Shown: piece by piece, positions 42,658-51,725 of the stretch | Numbering within the stretch: position 1 is the first letter of the stretch | Layout: each line of letters opens with the position of its first letter | Assembly (NCBI RefSeq): GCF_003610805.1 | Contig: NZ_RAPF01000008.1 | Coordinates: 1 to 64,000 of the forward strand | Direction of reading: 5' to 3' | Origin: Altericroceibacterium spongiae | GTDB lineage: Bacteria > Pseudomonadota > Alphaproteobacteria > Sphingomonadales > Sphingomonadaceae | DNA length: 64,000 nt | Position numbers and translations under genes: made by a program | Notes under the pieces: generated by a model | What the model saw: the letters and a program-made list of their open reading frames with translations, nothing else | Told to the model about the DNA's origin: nothing | The model's database searches: none

Positions 42658-43803
42658 TCATTCAATTACAATATCTGCAATCGTTCCTCGCCCACGTGGC
42701 ACGCTTATGATGAGCTTTTGAACGCTACATGCCGTACTGGGAACTTGAACCATCCAGCTATTATCACTCTGACGCTGGACTCTGGTGTGACCGTTCCCGC
42801 CAGCACAACGCAGAATAATATTCAAATTCTCTAATGATTGATTAGCAGGAGTGCTTAAATTGATGCGGTGCTGCCCTGGAGCGAGCAGGATAAGCCGGGA
42901 GGCAAGGTTGCGTTTAAGATTATCACTATTGTGATAGGAGATAACGGCTTCACCATTTTTCTTTTCGAAATGTCGTAACAGGCCCGGTTGAGAAGGGAAG
43001 GTCCAGGCAAAGGGAGAGGCATATTCTCCTTGGCTCCCTGCCGAAATGGAAGCTATAGGAGTCGCTTCACCACAAGACTTGTGCCATATTAACTGTGCGT
43101 CAGAAGCCGCGCCTTTTTTAAGAAGGTTCGTGGTAGCGCGTGCTAGAGCTGCGCAATCATAGACACCATTTTTAGAAGTTTGCTGTATTATACTTGCATA
43201 AGTTTCTGGTGAAATCCAACGTAAAGCATAGGTTAAAAAGTAGTGCGCTTCGTTGGGATTGTCAGGTAGCAGTTGTGCATAAGCTATGCGACCGGCCGGA
43301 TTATTTGCTAACGTTTCTAACGCCGGGATAGTGAACTCGCGTGGCTGTTGTGTTTTACGCATTGCTATAAAGCGTTGTACTGCGAATTTCCATTCTCCGA
43401 AATTCGCAGCACCGTTAAAGGCGGTTAGTTGAGAAAGTAAATCGCGCCATCCCCGTTGCACAGTAACCTGCAGGATCGATCCGGCAGTCTTCTGATCTTT
43501 TCTCAGAATTGCAACCGAAGCCAGCAGAGAGAGATTGCGTGCCGGAACAGGCCGCACAGCGATCAGTTTTTTTGCGGTTTCTGCTGTTCCCTCAGTATTC
43601 TGCTGTTTGAGCGCTGCATGTACATCTGCTTCCCAAGCGAAAGCGCGGAAAGGCAAGGGAACGCTAATAATTGGTTCCGGTTGCTTTTGAGTAGAAAAAT
43701 CCAGCTCGGTACCAATGCTGGCCCAAGCTATGACTATCAGAGCCAGAATCCATATGGCGCCGGCGAATGATAAAGCCTCAAAAGGTGCCTTAACCTTCGT
43801 CAC
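42658..43803 (-). CDS. Unknown membrane-anchored protein of the exopolysaccharide operon
   Basis: This 381-residue protein has one N-terminal membrane helix (AGAIWILALIVIAWASIG), a helical repeat-like middle (about 60-250, possibly degenerate TPR) and a C-terminal beta-rich domain (about 270-381) containing two cysteines. The start overlaps the BY-kinase stop (ATGA), so it is co-translated with it. Base composition is distinctly more AT-rich than flanking genes. I do not recognise the family. A periplasmic accessory role in polysaccharide export or modification is inferred from position only. Confidence 0.7.
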   Translation of the reverse strand: MTKVKAPFEALSFAGAIWILALIVIAWASIGTELDFSTQKQPEPIISVPLPFRAFAWEADVHAALKQQNTEGTAETAKKLIAVRPVPARNLSLLASVAILRKDQKTAGSILQVTVQRGWRDLLSQLTAFNGAANFGEWKFAVQRFIAMRKTQQPREFTIPALETLANNPAGRIAYAQLLPDNPNEAHYFLTYALRWISPETYASIIQQTSKNGVYDCAALARATTNLLKKGAASDAQLIWHKSCGEATPIASISAGSQGEYASPFAWTFPSQPGLLRHFEKKNGEAVISYHNSDNLKRNLASRLILLAPGQHRINLSTPANQSLENLNIILRCAGGNGHTRVQRQSDNSWMVQVPSTACSVQKLIISVPRGRGTIADIVIE

Positions 43804-46025
43804 ACTTCCTCATTTGTATAATTATAGTAGCGATAACCGTAATAACCGTAATCACCACCGGCATTCTTCGGATTAAACTTGGTCAGGGCTGCACCGATAA
43901 CCGGCGCGTCGACCAACCGCAGACGACGAAGGGCGGCTTTCACAGATCCCCGGTGACCCTGGGAAGCATCCACCACAAGTAGCACAGCCTCGGCATTGGC
44001 AGACCAGCTTACGGCATCTGCCAGACCGAGCATCGGCGGACAGTCAACAACGATAATGTCGAATTGATCCTTCAACTCCTGCATGATTGCAGGTAAACGC
44101 GGACTGCCTAAAAGGAGTGATGGATCCGGCGGGATAGGCAGGGCGGTCATAAAGAAAAGATTGCTTTCTTTGGCCTGATGTACCGCCTTTTCCAAAGAGG
44201 ATTGGCCTGCCAAGACGCTTGCCAGACCTTGCTGATCAGGAACATTCATCAGGCGATGCAGAGTGGGTCGTCGCAAATCGCCATCAATGAGCAGTGTTTT
44301 ATGCCCGAGACGAGCAAGTTTGGCCGCAATTACATTGGCTGTTGTAGTCTTACCTTCAGAGGGCTGTGAGCTTGTCACCTGAATTGATTTAGGCAGGCCG
44401 GTAGCTGTAGAGTAACTAAGGTTGGTGACAAGAGACTGATATGCTTCGCTTACAGAAGACGTACCGTCATCTATTGCTGTTTCGAGAGCATTTTCTTCAG
44501 TCGTCGGCACGAGACCGAGCAGTGGTAAGCCGAGTTTGCGTTCAACATCATCGGGGTTACGGACGAGATCATCCATGTATTCGCGCAGGAATACAAATAC
44601 TCCAGCTGCGCCGATGCCGAGCAAAAAGGCAATTCCTAAATTCAAAAACAGATTGGGCGAAGAAGGTCTGGTAGGGACTTCTGCCCGGTCGACTAACGAT
44701 ACATTGTTAGATGCTGCTCCAGCTGAAGCATTAATTGCGTTGTAACGCTCCAGTAATGTTTCATAGAGTGTGCGATTGGTTTCGGCTTCGCGTTTCAAAA
44801 CGTTATATTGAACACCGCGATCTTGCTCGTCCAGAGCAGCCGTTCTTAGTTGTTCGACCTGCGACTTGAGAGCATTTTCCTGATCAAGCGCGGATTTGTA
44901 CTGACTATATACGGACTGCTTTATTGAAGTACCAATATCCTGAATTTGCTTGTTAAGGCGATCAACCTGAGCCTGTAAAGCTTGGACCGTGGGGTGATCG
45001 TCCAGATGACGCGCTCGTTCTTCAGCTAATTGAGCTTCAGCTTGACTCCGCTGTGAAATTAAATTCTGGACACCTTGATTGGCCAAAACCTGCGGCACGG
45101 AAAGAACGGGCAGTTTCTCAATGCTACGCCAAGCATTCTCAGCAGAAATACGATTAGCAGTGGCCTGACTGGCAGCACTGTTAACTTGTACAAGACTGTC
45201 GTTCGTTACAGAAAGTGCACTGTCGCCATTGCCACTCTCTCCATTACTAGTAATCCGAATGAGGCCGGCCTGGCTGGAATACTGATTCAGTTCTTTCTCG
45301 GATTCCGCAAGCTTGGTTCTTGCATCCTGAAGCTGCTGAGACAGAAATTGGCGTGCGTATGAAGAGCTATCGAATTTTCTATTGAGATTGCTGGTAACAT
45401 AATTTTCGGCAACGGAATTGGCGATCCGCGCGGAAAAAACAGGATCAGTGCTATTGAAGGTTATAGATATTATTCTACTGTCAACAGGCAGTGAAGCAGA
45501 TAAATTTTCTTGTAAAAGAGTGATGGCCCGGTCTTTTTTTAAAGCCGCAAGCCCGTCGGATCCTTGATATCGGCCTCCCAAATCTTCTTCTGTTGGAAAG
45601 TCCGCTCCAGCTGCCTCAAAAAACGCTGGATCTTCAGCAAGAGACTCGCTCTGTACTACGCGCAAAGCCAGAGCCCGGCTGCCGATAATGTCAACTTGTG
45701 TCTTTAAGAAACGATCTGCATCTTGATAGCTTGCTGCGGTTGAAGGAGTTAAATCACCTCCCTCAATGATCTGATCTGTTTCCTGCTCGACCATGACGCT
45801 TGAAGTTGCCACATAGCGTGGAACTATCAGCATTGTTATAACAATGCTGATGAGTAAAAATCCAGCTATTATTGCGCCTATCCATATGATATTTCTTTTG
45901 ATGGCGGCAAAAATATGACTAAAATCAATATGAATGGTATCAGTATCTTCTCCACCATTCGGTTGATCGATTTGCATATCGTCAGTCATCGCCGCTCGAT
46001 TGTGATAATTTGCACTATCCTGCAT
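43800..46025 (-). CDS. Wzc/GumC-type tyrosine autokinase for exopolysaccharide chain-length control
   Basis: This 741-residue inner-membrane protein has an N-terminal Wzz domain between two membrane helices (about 47-68 and 459-480), long coiled-coil stretches (about 220-430) and a cytosolic BY-kinase domain. Walker A QPSEGKTTTA is near residue 554, Walker A' is LLIDGDLRRPT and Walker B is IIVVDCPPMLG. The C-terminus ends in a tyrosine cluster (YGYYGYRYYNYT), the autophosphorylation region. It is coupled to the OPX gene three bases upstream. Its codon use is AT-richer than the cyd or catabolic genes, pointing to a separate origin. Confidence 0.93.
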   Translation of the reverse strand: MQDSANYHNRAAMTDDMQIDQPNGGEDTDTIHIDFSHIFAAIKRNIIWIGAIIAGFLLISIVITMLIVPRYVATSSVMVEQETDQIIEGGDLTPSTAASYQDADRFLKTQVDIIGSRALALRVVQSESLAEDPAFFEAAGADFPTEEDLGGRYQGSDGLAALKKDRAITLLQENLSASLPVDSRIISITFNSTDPVFSARIANSVAENYVTSNLNRKFDSSSYARQFLSQQLQDARTKLAESEKELNQYSSQAGLIRITSNGESGNGDSALSVTNDSLVQVNSAASQATANRISAENAWRSIEKLPVLSVPQVLANQGVQNLISQRSQAEAQLAEERARHLDDHPTVQALQAQVDRLNKQIQDIGTSIKQSVYSQYKSALDQENALKSQVEQLRTAALDEQDRGVQYNVLKREAETNRTLYETLLERYNAINASAGAASNNVSLVDRAEVPTRPSSPNLFLNLGIAFLLGIGAAGVFVFLREYMDDLVRNPDDVERKLGLPLLGLVPTTEENALETAIDDGTSSVSEAYQSLVTNLSYSTATGLPKSIQVTSSQPSEGKTTTANVIAAKLARLGHKTLLIDGDLRRPTLHRLMNVPDQQGLASVLAGQSSLEKAVHQAKESNLFFMTALPIPPDPSLLLGSPRLPAIMQELKDQFDIIVVDCPPMLGLADAVSWSANAEAVLLVVDASQGHRGSVKAALRRLRLVDAPVIGAALTKFNPKNAGGDYGYYGYRYYNYTNEEV

Positions 46026-46028
46026 GCC

Positions 46029-46742
46029 TTAGAACCTCGAGAAAGCGTTGAAAATGCCGGCGGCTTGCAGGAAGTCGCGGTAGGCGCCTTTGACGGCGGA
46101 GAAGCCGACAACGATTTTGTCACCACCCATAATCTCAGGATCGGGAGCTTTGCCCTCACGAATGTCCTGAAGGTTGAACATGGCCCCCATTCGTTGGCCA
46201 TCGACATTACGGAAGACAAGAATTTCATCCACCACAGCGACCTTGGTCAGGCCTTCAGAACGGGCAATGGCTTCCAGCAAAGTCGTACTCCCGGAAATTT
46301 CATACACACCGGGCTTGTTGACGTTACCTTCTACAGTGACCCGTTGTGCAGCAGATTGCACTACTCCGACAACCACTTGGGGAGAGCGGATGAAGCGTTC
46401 CCCTAATCCGGCTTCAATAGTATGACCGAGCTCGAGAGGTGTTTGTCCTACAGCATTAATTTCGCCCACCAGAGGGAAATTGATCGATCCTGCAGCATCG
46501 ACCTGGAGTTCGTCGAAACTCAGATCAGGTTCCTGAAAAACGCGAATAGAGAGCGTATCGAGCACACCGATACGGTAGGCAGCACGTGTGCCGTTTGGAT
46601 CGGGGGGGGGCATCACCGCATAGGCGGCGTCTCCCCTCGGCAGATTGGCAGACGGGGAAAAGCACCCGCTCAAAACAAATGGCAGGATTACGCAGGAACC
46701 CTTAATCAACTGACGCAATTTGATTTCCCTTCGCCTCGTCAC
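46029..46742 (-). CDS. Outer-membrane polysaccharide export protein (OPX/Wza-GumB family)
   Basis: This 237-residue lipoprotein has lipobox LSGC at residues 24-27 after a hydrophobic signal. The poly_export domain (YRIGVLDTLSIRVFQEPDL) and a SLBB domain (VTVEGNVNKPGVYEISG) follow. It forms the outer-membrane exit with the Wzc-type kinase as partner. The predicted GTG start at 46742 overlaps the Wzy-like gene by 41 bases; a TTG further in is an alternative. Length is compact, as in GumB. Confidence 0.9.
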   Translation of the reverse strand: MTRRREIKLRQLIKGSCVILPFVLSGCFSPSANLPRGDAAYAVMPPPDPNGTRAAYRIGVLDTLSIRVFQEPDLSFDELQVDAAGSINFPLVGEINAVGQTPLELGHTIEAGLGERFIRSPQVVVGVVQSAAQRVTVEGNVNKPGVYEISGSTTLLEAIARSEGLTKVAVVDEILVFRNVDGQRMGAMFNLQDIREGKAPDPEIMGGDKIVVGFSAVKGAYRDFLQAAGIFNAFSRF

Positions 46743-48111
46743 GTCTGGTTGCCTCTAATAGACCTATAGCCAATGCCGCAATGCAAAGAAGTGCTTGACT
46801 TCGCATTGGATAGTCGACGCCGGATTGCAATGCAAAACATGTTATGATGGCCAAAAGACCGAAACGTATATCCGTTCGAGAATTACGGCTGCCGCGCAAG
46901 ACCCATATCAAATAGGTTGCCCAGAGCACTATCATGAGCGGCCCAATGATGCCGCTTTCCACCATTATTTCCAGATAATCATTATGCGCCCGGCCCGCCC
47001 GTTGCGGGCGAAGATTCTCTAAAGATTCATCGAGCTGGAAGACTTCATCGAATGTTCCCATTCCGGCACCGACAGGCCAGAAACGCTTTCGGCTCGCCCA
47101 GCTGTCTTCCCAGATGCCCGGTCTTGCATCTTCCAAGCTGTCAAAACGGCTGAAAGACTGTTCCACCCTGCCACTTTGCAGTATCATAGCGGCTGCGCCT
47201 GCAAGACAGAGAAGGATTGCGGCAGCGCCTATCCAAACCCGTTGTCTATTCCATGAGCGTATTTTTAGATACGGTGTCAGTCTTGTGATAGCCAATATCA
47301 TGGGTACTATGAGAAGTCCCATACTTGATCGGGATTGTGAGAGGGTGACTGACAGTGCCAGTGTGGCACTGATCGCGATGTACCATCCCTTGGCAACGCC
47401 TTTCGGTCGCAGAGCGTGCATCAGCTCAATCACAGCACACAATGCTACCACCAGGAAAAAACCGGAGGAATTGTGATTTGCGAAACTACCGAAGAGATCG
47501 TCTGACTGGCCTCCGCTGTAAAATTTGGTGGCGCCGTTTGTAATAAGCTGTGTTGCGCCGATCAGAACATTGACGAGCCCCAACCCGACAAACAGCTGAA
47601 GGGCGAGAACGCGGCGCCCGAAATCGAGGCGCGTGGATAAAATAAGGACCGTAAAGGGTGCGATAAGGCCGATAGCTGCGAGTCTGGTCAGGCTCGGCGC
47701 AACGGAAATCGGGAACCAGCGATCTTCTTCTCCAATCAGAGTGAAGGATTCCATTACGAGATCGCGGCCCGGCAATGCGCTCCACAAGGCAGGCGGCAAT
47801 GGGATGAGTTGTATCACGGGTAAGGCAATCGTCAGGCAGACGAGACTTTTCAATGGCCAGGATGCCACCGAAAAAAAAGCGCGAACCTGCGGGAAAGAAA
47901 ACGCCAGAATAAGTAATGCACCGAGTTGAACGGCCAGGTTATACAGCGCATATCCACGGCCACCCCCGCCAAGAAGAACGGCAAGACACAACATAATCCA
48001 CAAGCCATAATCCTGCGGCAATGCGTCCCGCCATCCCGGCATGGGCATTCTGCGCGATCTGGAACGGTGTGTGGAGATAAGGCCTCGCGTAATTAAGCTG
48101 GCTGTTAGCAA
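46702..48111 (-). CDS. O-antigen ligase/Wzy-type polysaccharide polymerase
   Basis: This 469-residue polytopic membrane protein has about 11-12 hydrophobic helices and the Wzy_C/WaaL signature: FGSFANHNSSGFFLV and, in the large periplasmic loop, GRAHNDYLEIMVESGIIGPL. It probably polymerises repeat units exported through the OPX/BY-kinase pair. The start is 48111 or 48048 (MPMPGWRDALP). It is the first gene of the four-gene minus-strand operon. No glycosyltransferase or flippase accompanies it in the window. Confidence 0.87.
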   Translation of the reverse strand: MLTASLITRGLISTHRSRSRRMPMPGWRDALPQDYGLWIMLCLAVLLGGGGRGYALYNLAVQLGALLILAFSFPQVRAFFSVASWPLKSLVCLTIALPVIQLIPLPPALWSALPGRDLVMESFTLIGEEDRWFPISVAPSLTRLAAIGLIAPFTVLILSTRLDFGRRVLALQLFVGLGLVNVLIGATQLITNGATKFYSGGQSDDLFGSFANHNSSGFFLVVALCAVIELMHALRPKGVAKGWYIAISATLALSVTLSQSRSSMGLLIVPMILAITRLTPYLKIRSWNRQRVWIGAAAILLCLAGAAAMILQSGRVEQSFSRFDSLEDARPGIWEDSWASRKRFWPVGAGMGTFDEVFQLDESLENLRPQRAGRAHNDYLEIMVESGIIGPLMIVLWATYLIWVLRGSRNSRTDIRFGLLAIITCFALQSGVDYPMRSQALLCIAALAIGLLEATRRDEAKGNQIASVD

Positions 48112-48522
48112 ATTCGGGGCGGGCGGTTACCGAAAACCGGACAAAGAAACCAGCTTAATTCTGGCCGCAGCGATAGCAGCGTGGAATGTGTGTTCATTGT
48201 CCCTCACAATTCGTCCTCCCCGTAAACACCCAGCCCGGATATTAGGATTTCTGAAGCTGAATAGATACTGACCGCAGGCGGTCAGGCAAGCCCTAAAAGG
48301 CAATTTATGTTGCGACGCAGCATTGGTGGCGGGCGTTGACTTGTGCGGATTTACGTAGAATCCCGGCGTGAGATCATGCGCAAACCCGTTGGAAATAATT
48401 GATGTTTGGTGAACTGAGATTAGCGGATGTCGATCTTAACTGCGTAACAGAAGCATGGGCATGAACGAATCCGTAAGTCGCACGCTGTTTATTCTGCACT
48501 GCAATATGGGTGTGCGTAAATA
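48112..48522. other. Gene-free 411-base region with a perfect palindrome
   Basis: No convincing gene was seen between the polysaccharide operon and the next gene. The region must hold the operon promoter. It contains CTGACCGC-AG-GCGGTCAG at 48268-48285, an 18-base near-perfect palindrome about 160 bases upstream of the polymerase start; the tiny two-base centre makes a protein-binding site more likely than an RNA hairpin. Confidence 0.5.
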
Positions 48523-49203
48523 TTAAGCGGCGCCCTTTTCCTGCGCCAGCTCCACTGCGTAGACTGCCTGAGCGAGATAGGACCGCAAGGTTGTTTTAGA
48601 GAGAGTGACTTTCTGGTCTTTGGCAAGCTGAAGGCATGTGCTGAGGATGGGGAGCAGCGCCTTCAGTTGCTCACTTTCACTCTCGCTTACCGGTTGGGTT
48701 GCGAGAAAGCCCAGCGTCTCTTGGGGGGCGTTGCGAAACGTGCATTCTGAAACATGCATTTGTAGCGCACGCAATTTAGCACGGCGGTCTGTGAAGCGAC
48801 TGATATAGGCATCGTCAAATTGATAAGGTAAGGCCGAAAAATCAGGCATGTTCCCATGATTATATTTATGGGTCAGGACGTAGCTGGCCAACGCTCCATG
48901 GAACAAGTCTGCTTTAAAAGAGAGAGCTGTTTTTTGGAAGAGAGGCCCAAAACAACGCTGGCCTTTGGTGAGAGCCAACTGCTTTGCTTCGCGTTGTTCT
49001 TTATCAGTCCATTCCACATGAGTCAGGAGCGTAAGAACACGCTCTTCGTCAGTCCGTGCAACGCAATTGGAAAAATGCCAGAATTGGGCCTGTGCATTTT
49101 GCGGGCTGGCCTGACCATCAAAAGCCGTGCCTGTTTCTTTTGCAGCCTGTAGCGGGGTAGCTATAAGAAAAGCAGCTAACATAGCAAGTGAGAAGCGTGG
49201 CAT
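48523..49203 (-). CDS. Hypothetical secreted protein
   Basis: This 226-residue protein has a clear signal peptide (FSLAMLAAFLIATPLQAA). The mature part is mostly helical and has four cysteines (SNCVARTDE, GQRCFGPL, SECTFRN, STCLQLA) that could form two disulfides in the periplasm. I do not recognise the family. It stands alone between two promoters, oriented like its neighbours, with a 68-base gap to the DUF3325 gene, so it could be read from the iron-associated operon. No function is proposed. Confidence 0.65.
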   Translation of the reverse strand: MPRFSLAMLAAFLIATPLQAAKETGTAFDGQASPQNAQAQFWHFSNCVARTDEERVLTLLTHVEWTDKEQREAKQLALTKGQRCFGPLFQKTALSFKADLFHGALASYVLTHKYNHGNMPDFSALPYQFDDAYISRFTDRRAKLRALQMHVSECTFRNAPQETLGFLATQPVSESESEQLKALLPILSTCLQLAKDQKVTLSKTTLRSYLAQAVYAVELAQEKGAA

Positions 49204-49271
49204 AACTAATCCTTAAGCAGAGGCCTGAGGATTCCATCAAACTATCAAATGATCAAGAATATAGTGCGAAA

Positions 49272-49571
49272 TTATTCTTTATGCCCTGGATCAAGCCACT
49301 TAACTGTTTCAGGTAGAAAGTTGAGCATGAGAAAAACAACGCCGGCGCTGCACATTACCATGCCGGACCACAATACAGGGCCGTAAATCCACCCTTCTGC
49401 TGCTATGCTGACAGGAAAGCTGAAAGCCAGCAATATCCATCCGATCCTGCGCATGCGGTGCGAGCGTTCGGGGGAGGGGCGCTGTTCGAAACGTGTCTGA
49501 TGATGCTTTTTATCGGCGAGACCGAAAAAGCCGAAGGCAATCACGCATAAAATGAAGAGCAAACCGGTCAT
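49272..49571 (-). CDS. DUF3325-family small membrane protein
   Basis: This 99-residue protein has three hydrophobic segments (LLFILCVIAFGFFGLA, GWILLAFSFPVSIA, VLWSGMVMCSAGVVFLML). The ATG at 49571 overlaps the PepSY stop (ATGA). DUF3325 proteins are known partners of PepSY reductase-like proteins in siderophore-utilisation operons; their function is unresolved. A longer in-frame reading back to 49847 is an antisense extension through the PepSY gene frame and is not credible. Confidence 0.85.
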   Translation of the reverse strand: MTGLLFILCVIAFGFFGLADKKHHQTRFEQRPSPERSHRMRRIGWILLAFSFPVSIAAEGWIYGPVLWSGMVMCSAGVVFLMLNFLPETVKWLDPGHKE

Positions 49572-51163
49572 TCCGCTGGTTCCGGAGCAAGTGTTTCGGG
49601 AACAGGGGTTTTGCCTTTGTTGCGTAACGCTCGCCGGCGTCTTTCGGGTGGGCGATAGCGTGCGATGCGGAGCGCAATAGCTATGGCGGCCATCCCGAAG
49701 ACGAGGAGCGATATATCGATTCCGGCCAGCACCCAGTCCCCGGCCGCGATGGTCGATGGCAAGCCGTTCATATCGGCAAGGATGTTGTAAAATGGCAGGG
49801 TAAAAAGCGCTGCGCCCGTGAGGCCGAACAGTACAGTCCAGCTCCATTTCGGCCTAAGCGCAAGAGCCAGCAGAGCGGAGATACCCCAGCTGATGAAGAG
49901 CCAGTTGATTTCTGTATCGGCCCGGTTCGCAAGATCAGCTGGCAGGAGGCGATTGGCCCAGAACATGGCGGCTATACCCAGTGAAAAACCGGCGATAGTC
50001 GCCACATTTAACCGTTCCACCAGATGAAAACCAAAATGCGGTCGGGTCGGGTCGGGAAGCTTTTCCCGCCTCTTAACGGTCCACATAATCAGCCCCGAAC
50101 CGACCATTATCGTCCCGGCGACGCCTGCAAGGAAGTAAAGAAAGCGTAAGGTTTCCCCGGAGAAACGCGCAGCATGAAGACCGATCATCGCTCCGGTGGT
50201 GACCGCCGCCCCACCCGGGGGCGGGGAACGCCAGATTTCCCGGCCAGTCACTGCATTGTAAACAATAGATGGTGTTCGGCTGTCGAGCTGCTCTGCCCCA
50301 CTAATTCTTATAGTTACCCGCGCCATTTCGTCACCGGGATTGGAGATCATCAGCGTGCCCGCTTTCATTCCCAGTTTCTCTTCGGCATCGTGAACCAGTG
50401 TGGAGAGGGGCACCATATCCATACGTTTCCCTGTAGGCTCGACACCGTCTGCCGAGGGGAACAACTCATTTTGAATGGCGCGCGTATTTTCATAATTGGC
50501 GACGATAGCCCAGGGCATGAGCATCGCCATAAGGGTAACGAGGCCTGTATATGTGATCATCAGGTGGAAAGGCAGGGCCAGCACGGCGGTGGCGTTATGC
50601 CCGTCGAGCCAGGTTCGCTGCCCCTTGTGTCGTCGGAATGTGAAGAAATCCTTGAAGATCTTCTTATGCGCCACCACACCCGAACATATCGCCACAAGCA
50701 TCATCATTGCGGCCAGACCAACCAGCCAGCGTGCCCAGATCACCGGCATGTAATGCAGATCGAAATGGAAGCGGTAGAAAAATTCGCCACCACGGCTTGG
50801 GCGGAGATGGGCAGGGTCGGTATTCGACCCGATCCGGGCGCTGTTGTCCAGCCAGTATCCCGTGGCGTCAGGACTGTCGGGCTGGGGTGTCCAGAATGTA
50901 AAACTGCCTGCATCGTTGCGATTGGGCATGGTTATAAACCAGCTCATCGCGTCGGGTGCGTGTTTTTCGAGGTAGTGCTGGGTTTTGTCGAGCAGTTGAT
51001 AGGGCTGTTCGACACGAGCCATTTCCGGATGCATCCACCGGTTCACGCCTTCGCGGTAGAAGGCGATGGTCCCGGTGATGAAGACAAGAAACAGGAGCCA
51101 GCCCAGCAGCAGGCCGGACCAGGTGTGTAAAAATGTCTGAGACTGGCGGAAGGATTTGGCCAT
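49568..51163 (-). CDS. PepSY-associated TM protein (siderophore/iron reductase type)
   Basis: This 531-residue membrane protein has four or more helices: residues 12-34 (WSGLLLGWLLFLVFITGTIA), about 140-160, 190-215 and 330-355, then a cluster near the C-terminus. Periplasmic PepSY segments lie between the helices and conserved histidines occur near membrane faces (HFDLHYMPVIWARW, LPFHLMITYTG). Homologues sit beside TonB receptors and are proposed to reduce ferric siderophores. The start overlaps the DUF3649 stop by one base (TAATG). A near-perfect parS-like sequence (15 of 16 bases) occurs inside at 50151-50166. Confidence 0.87.
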   Translation of the reverse strand: MAKSFRQSQTFLHTWSGLLLGWLLFLVFITGTIAFYREGVNRWMHPEMARVEQPYQLLDKTQHYLEKHAPDAMSWFITMPNRNDAGSFTFWTPQPDSPDATGYWLDNSARIGSNTDPAHLRPSRGGEFFYRFHFDLHYMPVIWARWLVGLAAMMMLVAICSGVVAHKKIFKDFFTFRRHKGQRTWLDGHNATAVLALPFHLMITYTGLVTLMAMLMPWAIVANYENTRAIQNELFPSADGVEPTGKRMDMVPLSTLVHDAEEKLGMKAGTLMISNPGDEMARVTIRISGAEQLDSRTPSIVYNAVTGREIWRSPPPGGAAVTTGAMIGLHAARFSGETLRFLYFLAGVAGTIMVGSGLIMWTVKRREKLPDPTRPHFGFHLVERLNVATIAGFSLGIAAMFWANRLLPADLANRADTEINWLFISWGISALLALALRPKWSWTVLFGLTGAALFTLPFYNILADMNGLPSTIAAGDWVLAGIDISLLVFGMAAIAIALRIARYRPPERRRRALRNKGKTPVPETLAPEPAE

Positions 51164-51474
51164 TATGCTGCCTCCAGCCCGAGTGAGAGCCAGGCGATCA
51201 GGCCGGCTGCACCGCCGATCAGTCCCAGACTCCATAATGCCCGCCAACCAGAGCTTGCAGCGAATGACCACATCACGCCAGCGCAGCAAATCGCAAAAGA
51301 TGCCAGCATCCCGACCAGTGTCGCCTGCGCACGCTCTATCGGCACAAGGCGTGACAGGGCGATGGCCCACAGGCTCGCCACAGCATAGCTGACAGGAACA
51401 GCTGCAATCACGCGCAGGATCGTATCCACGCTTTTAAGCCAGACCGGTTTTTCTTTCGTCATAATCCGCCACAT
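51163..51474 (-). CDS. DUF3649-family small membrane protein
   Basis: This 103-residue protein (start 51474 or MTKEKPVWLK at 51462) has three helices (VIAAVPVSYAVASLWAIAL, LVGMLASFAICCAGVMWSFA, ALWSLGLIGGAAGLIAWLSL). It matches the DUF3649 family, habitually encoded ahead of PepSY and DUF3325 genes in iron-uptake operons. It leads the three-gene unit. No Fur box was recognised in the 250 bases upstream by eye. Confidence 0.82.
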   Translation of the reverse strand: MWRIMTKEKPVWLKSVDTILRVIAAVPVSYAVASLWAIALSRLVPIERAQATLVGMLASFAICCAGVMWSFAASSGWRALWSLGLIGGAAGLIAWLSLGLEAA

Positions 51475-51725
51475 TTGAGATTGAGACGCAATGTCATAAA
51501 TGGTGCGACGGGACCACCCAAAAAATGTCCGATAAGCAATGTGGGGCCGGGGTCTGTCCGGCCATGCTATAGACCTAAGCTATAATGTGTCTGCATATTG
51601 GCAATGTCGGGCCAATTGTCGTGCTGGCCCCCTCCATTTACTCTTGCCGGCCTATCGCAAGGCCATGCCCGCAATTGTACGCGTTGCAGTCATCACCTTG
51701 CTCAGGACCAGCAGGCGACAGGATT

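Noticed and set aside
49572-49847. N-terminal extension of the DUF3325 gene
   Set aside because: The extra 92 codons overlap the PepSY coding sequence in another frame and lack hydrophobic or domain character; the ATG at 49571 with an ATGA overlap is the real start.
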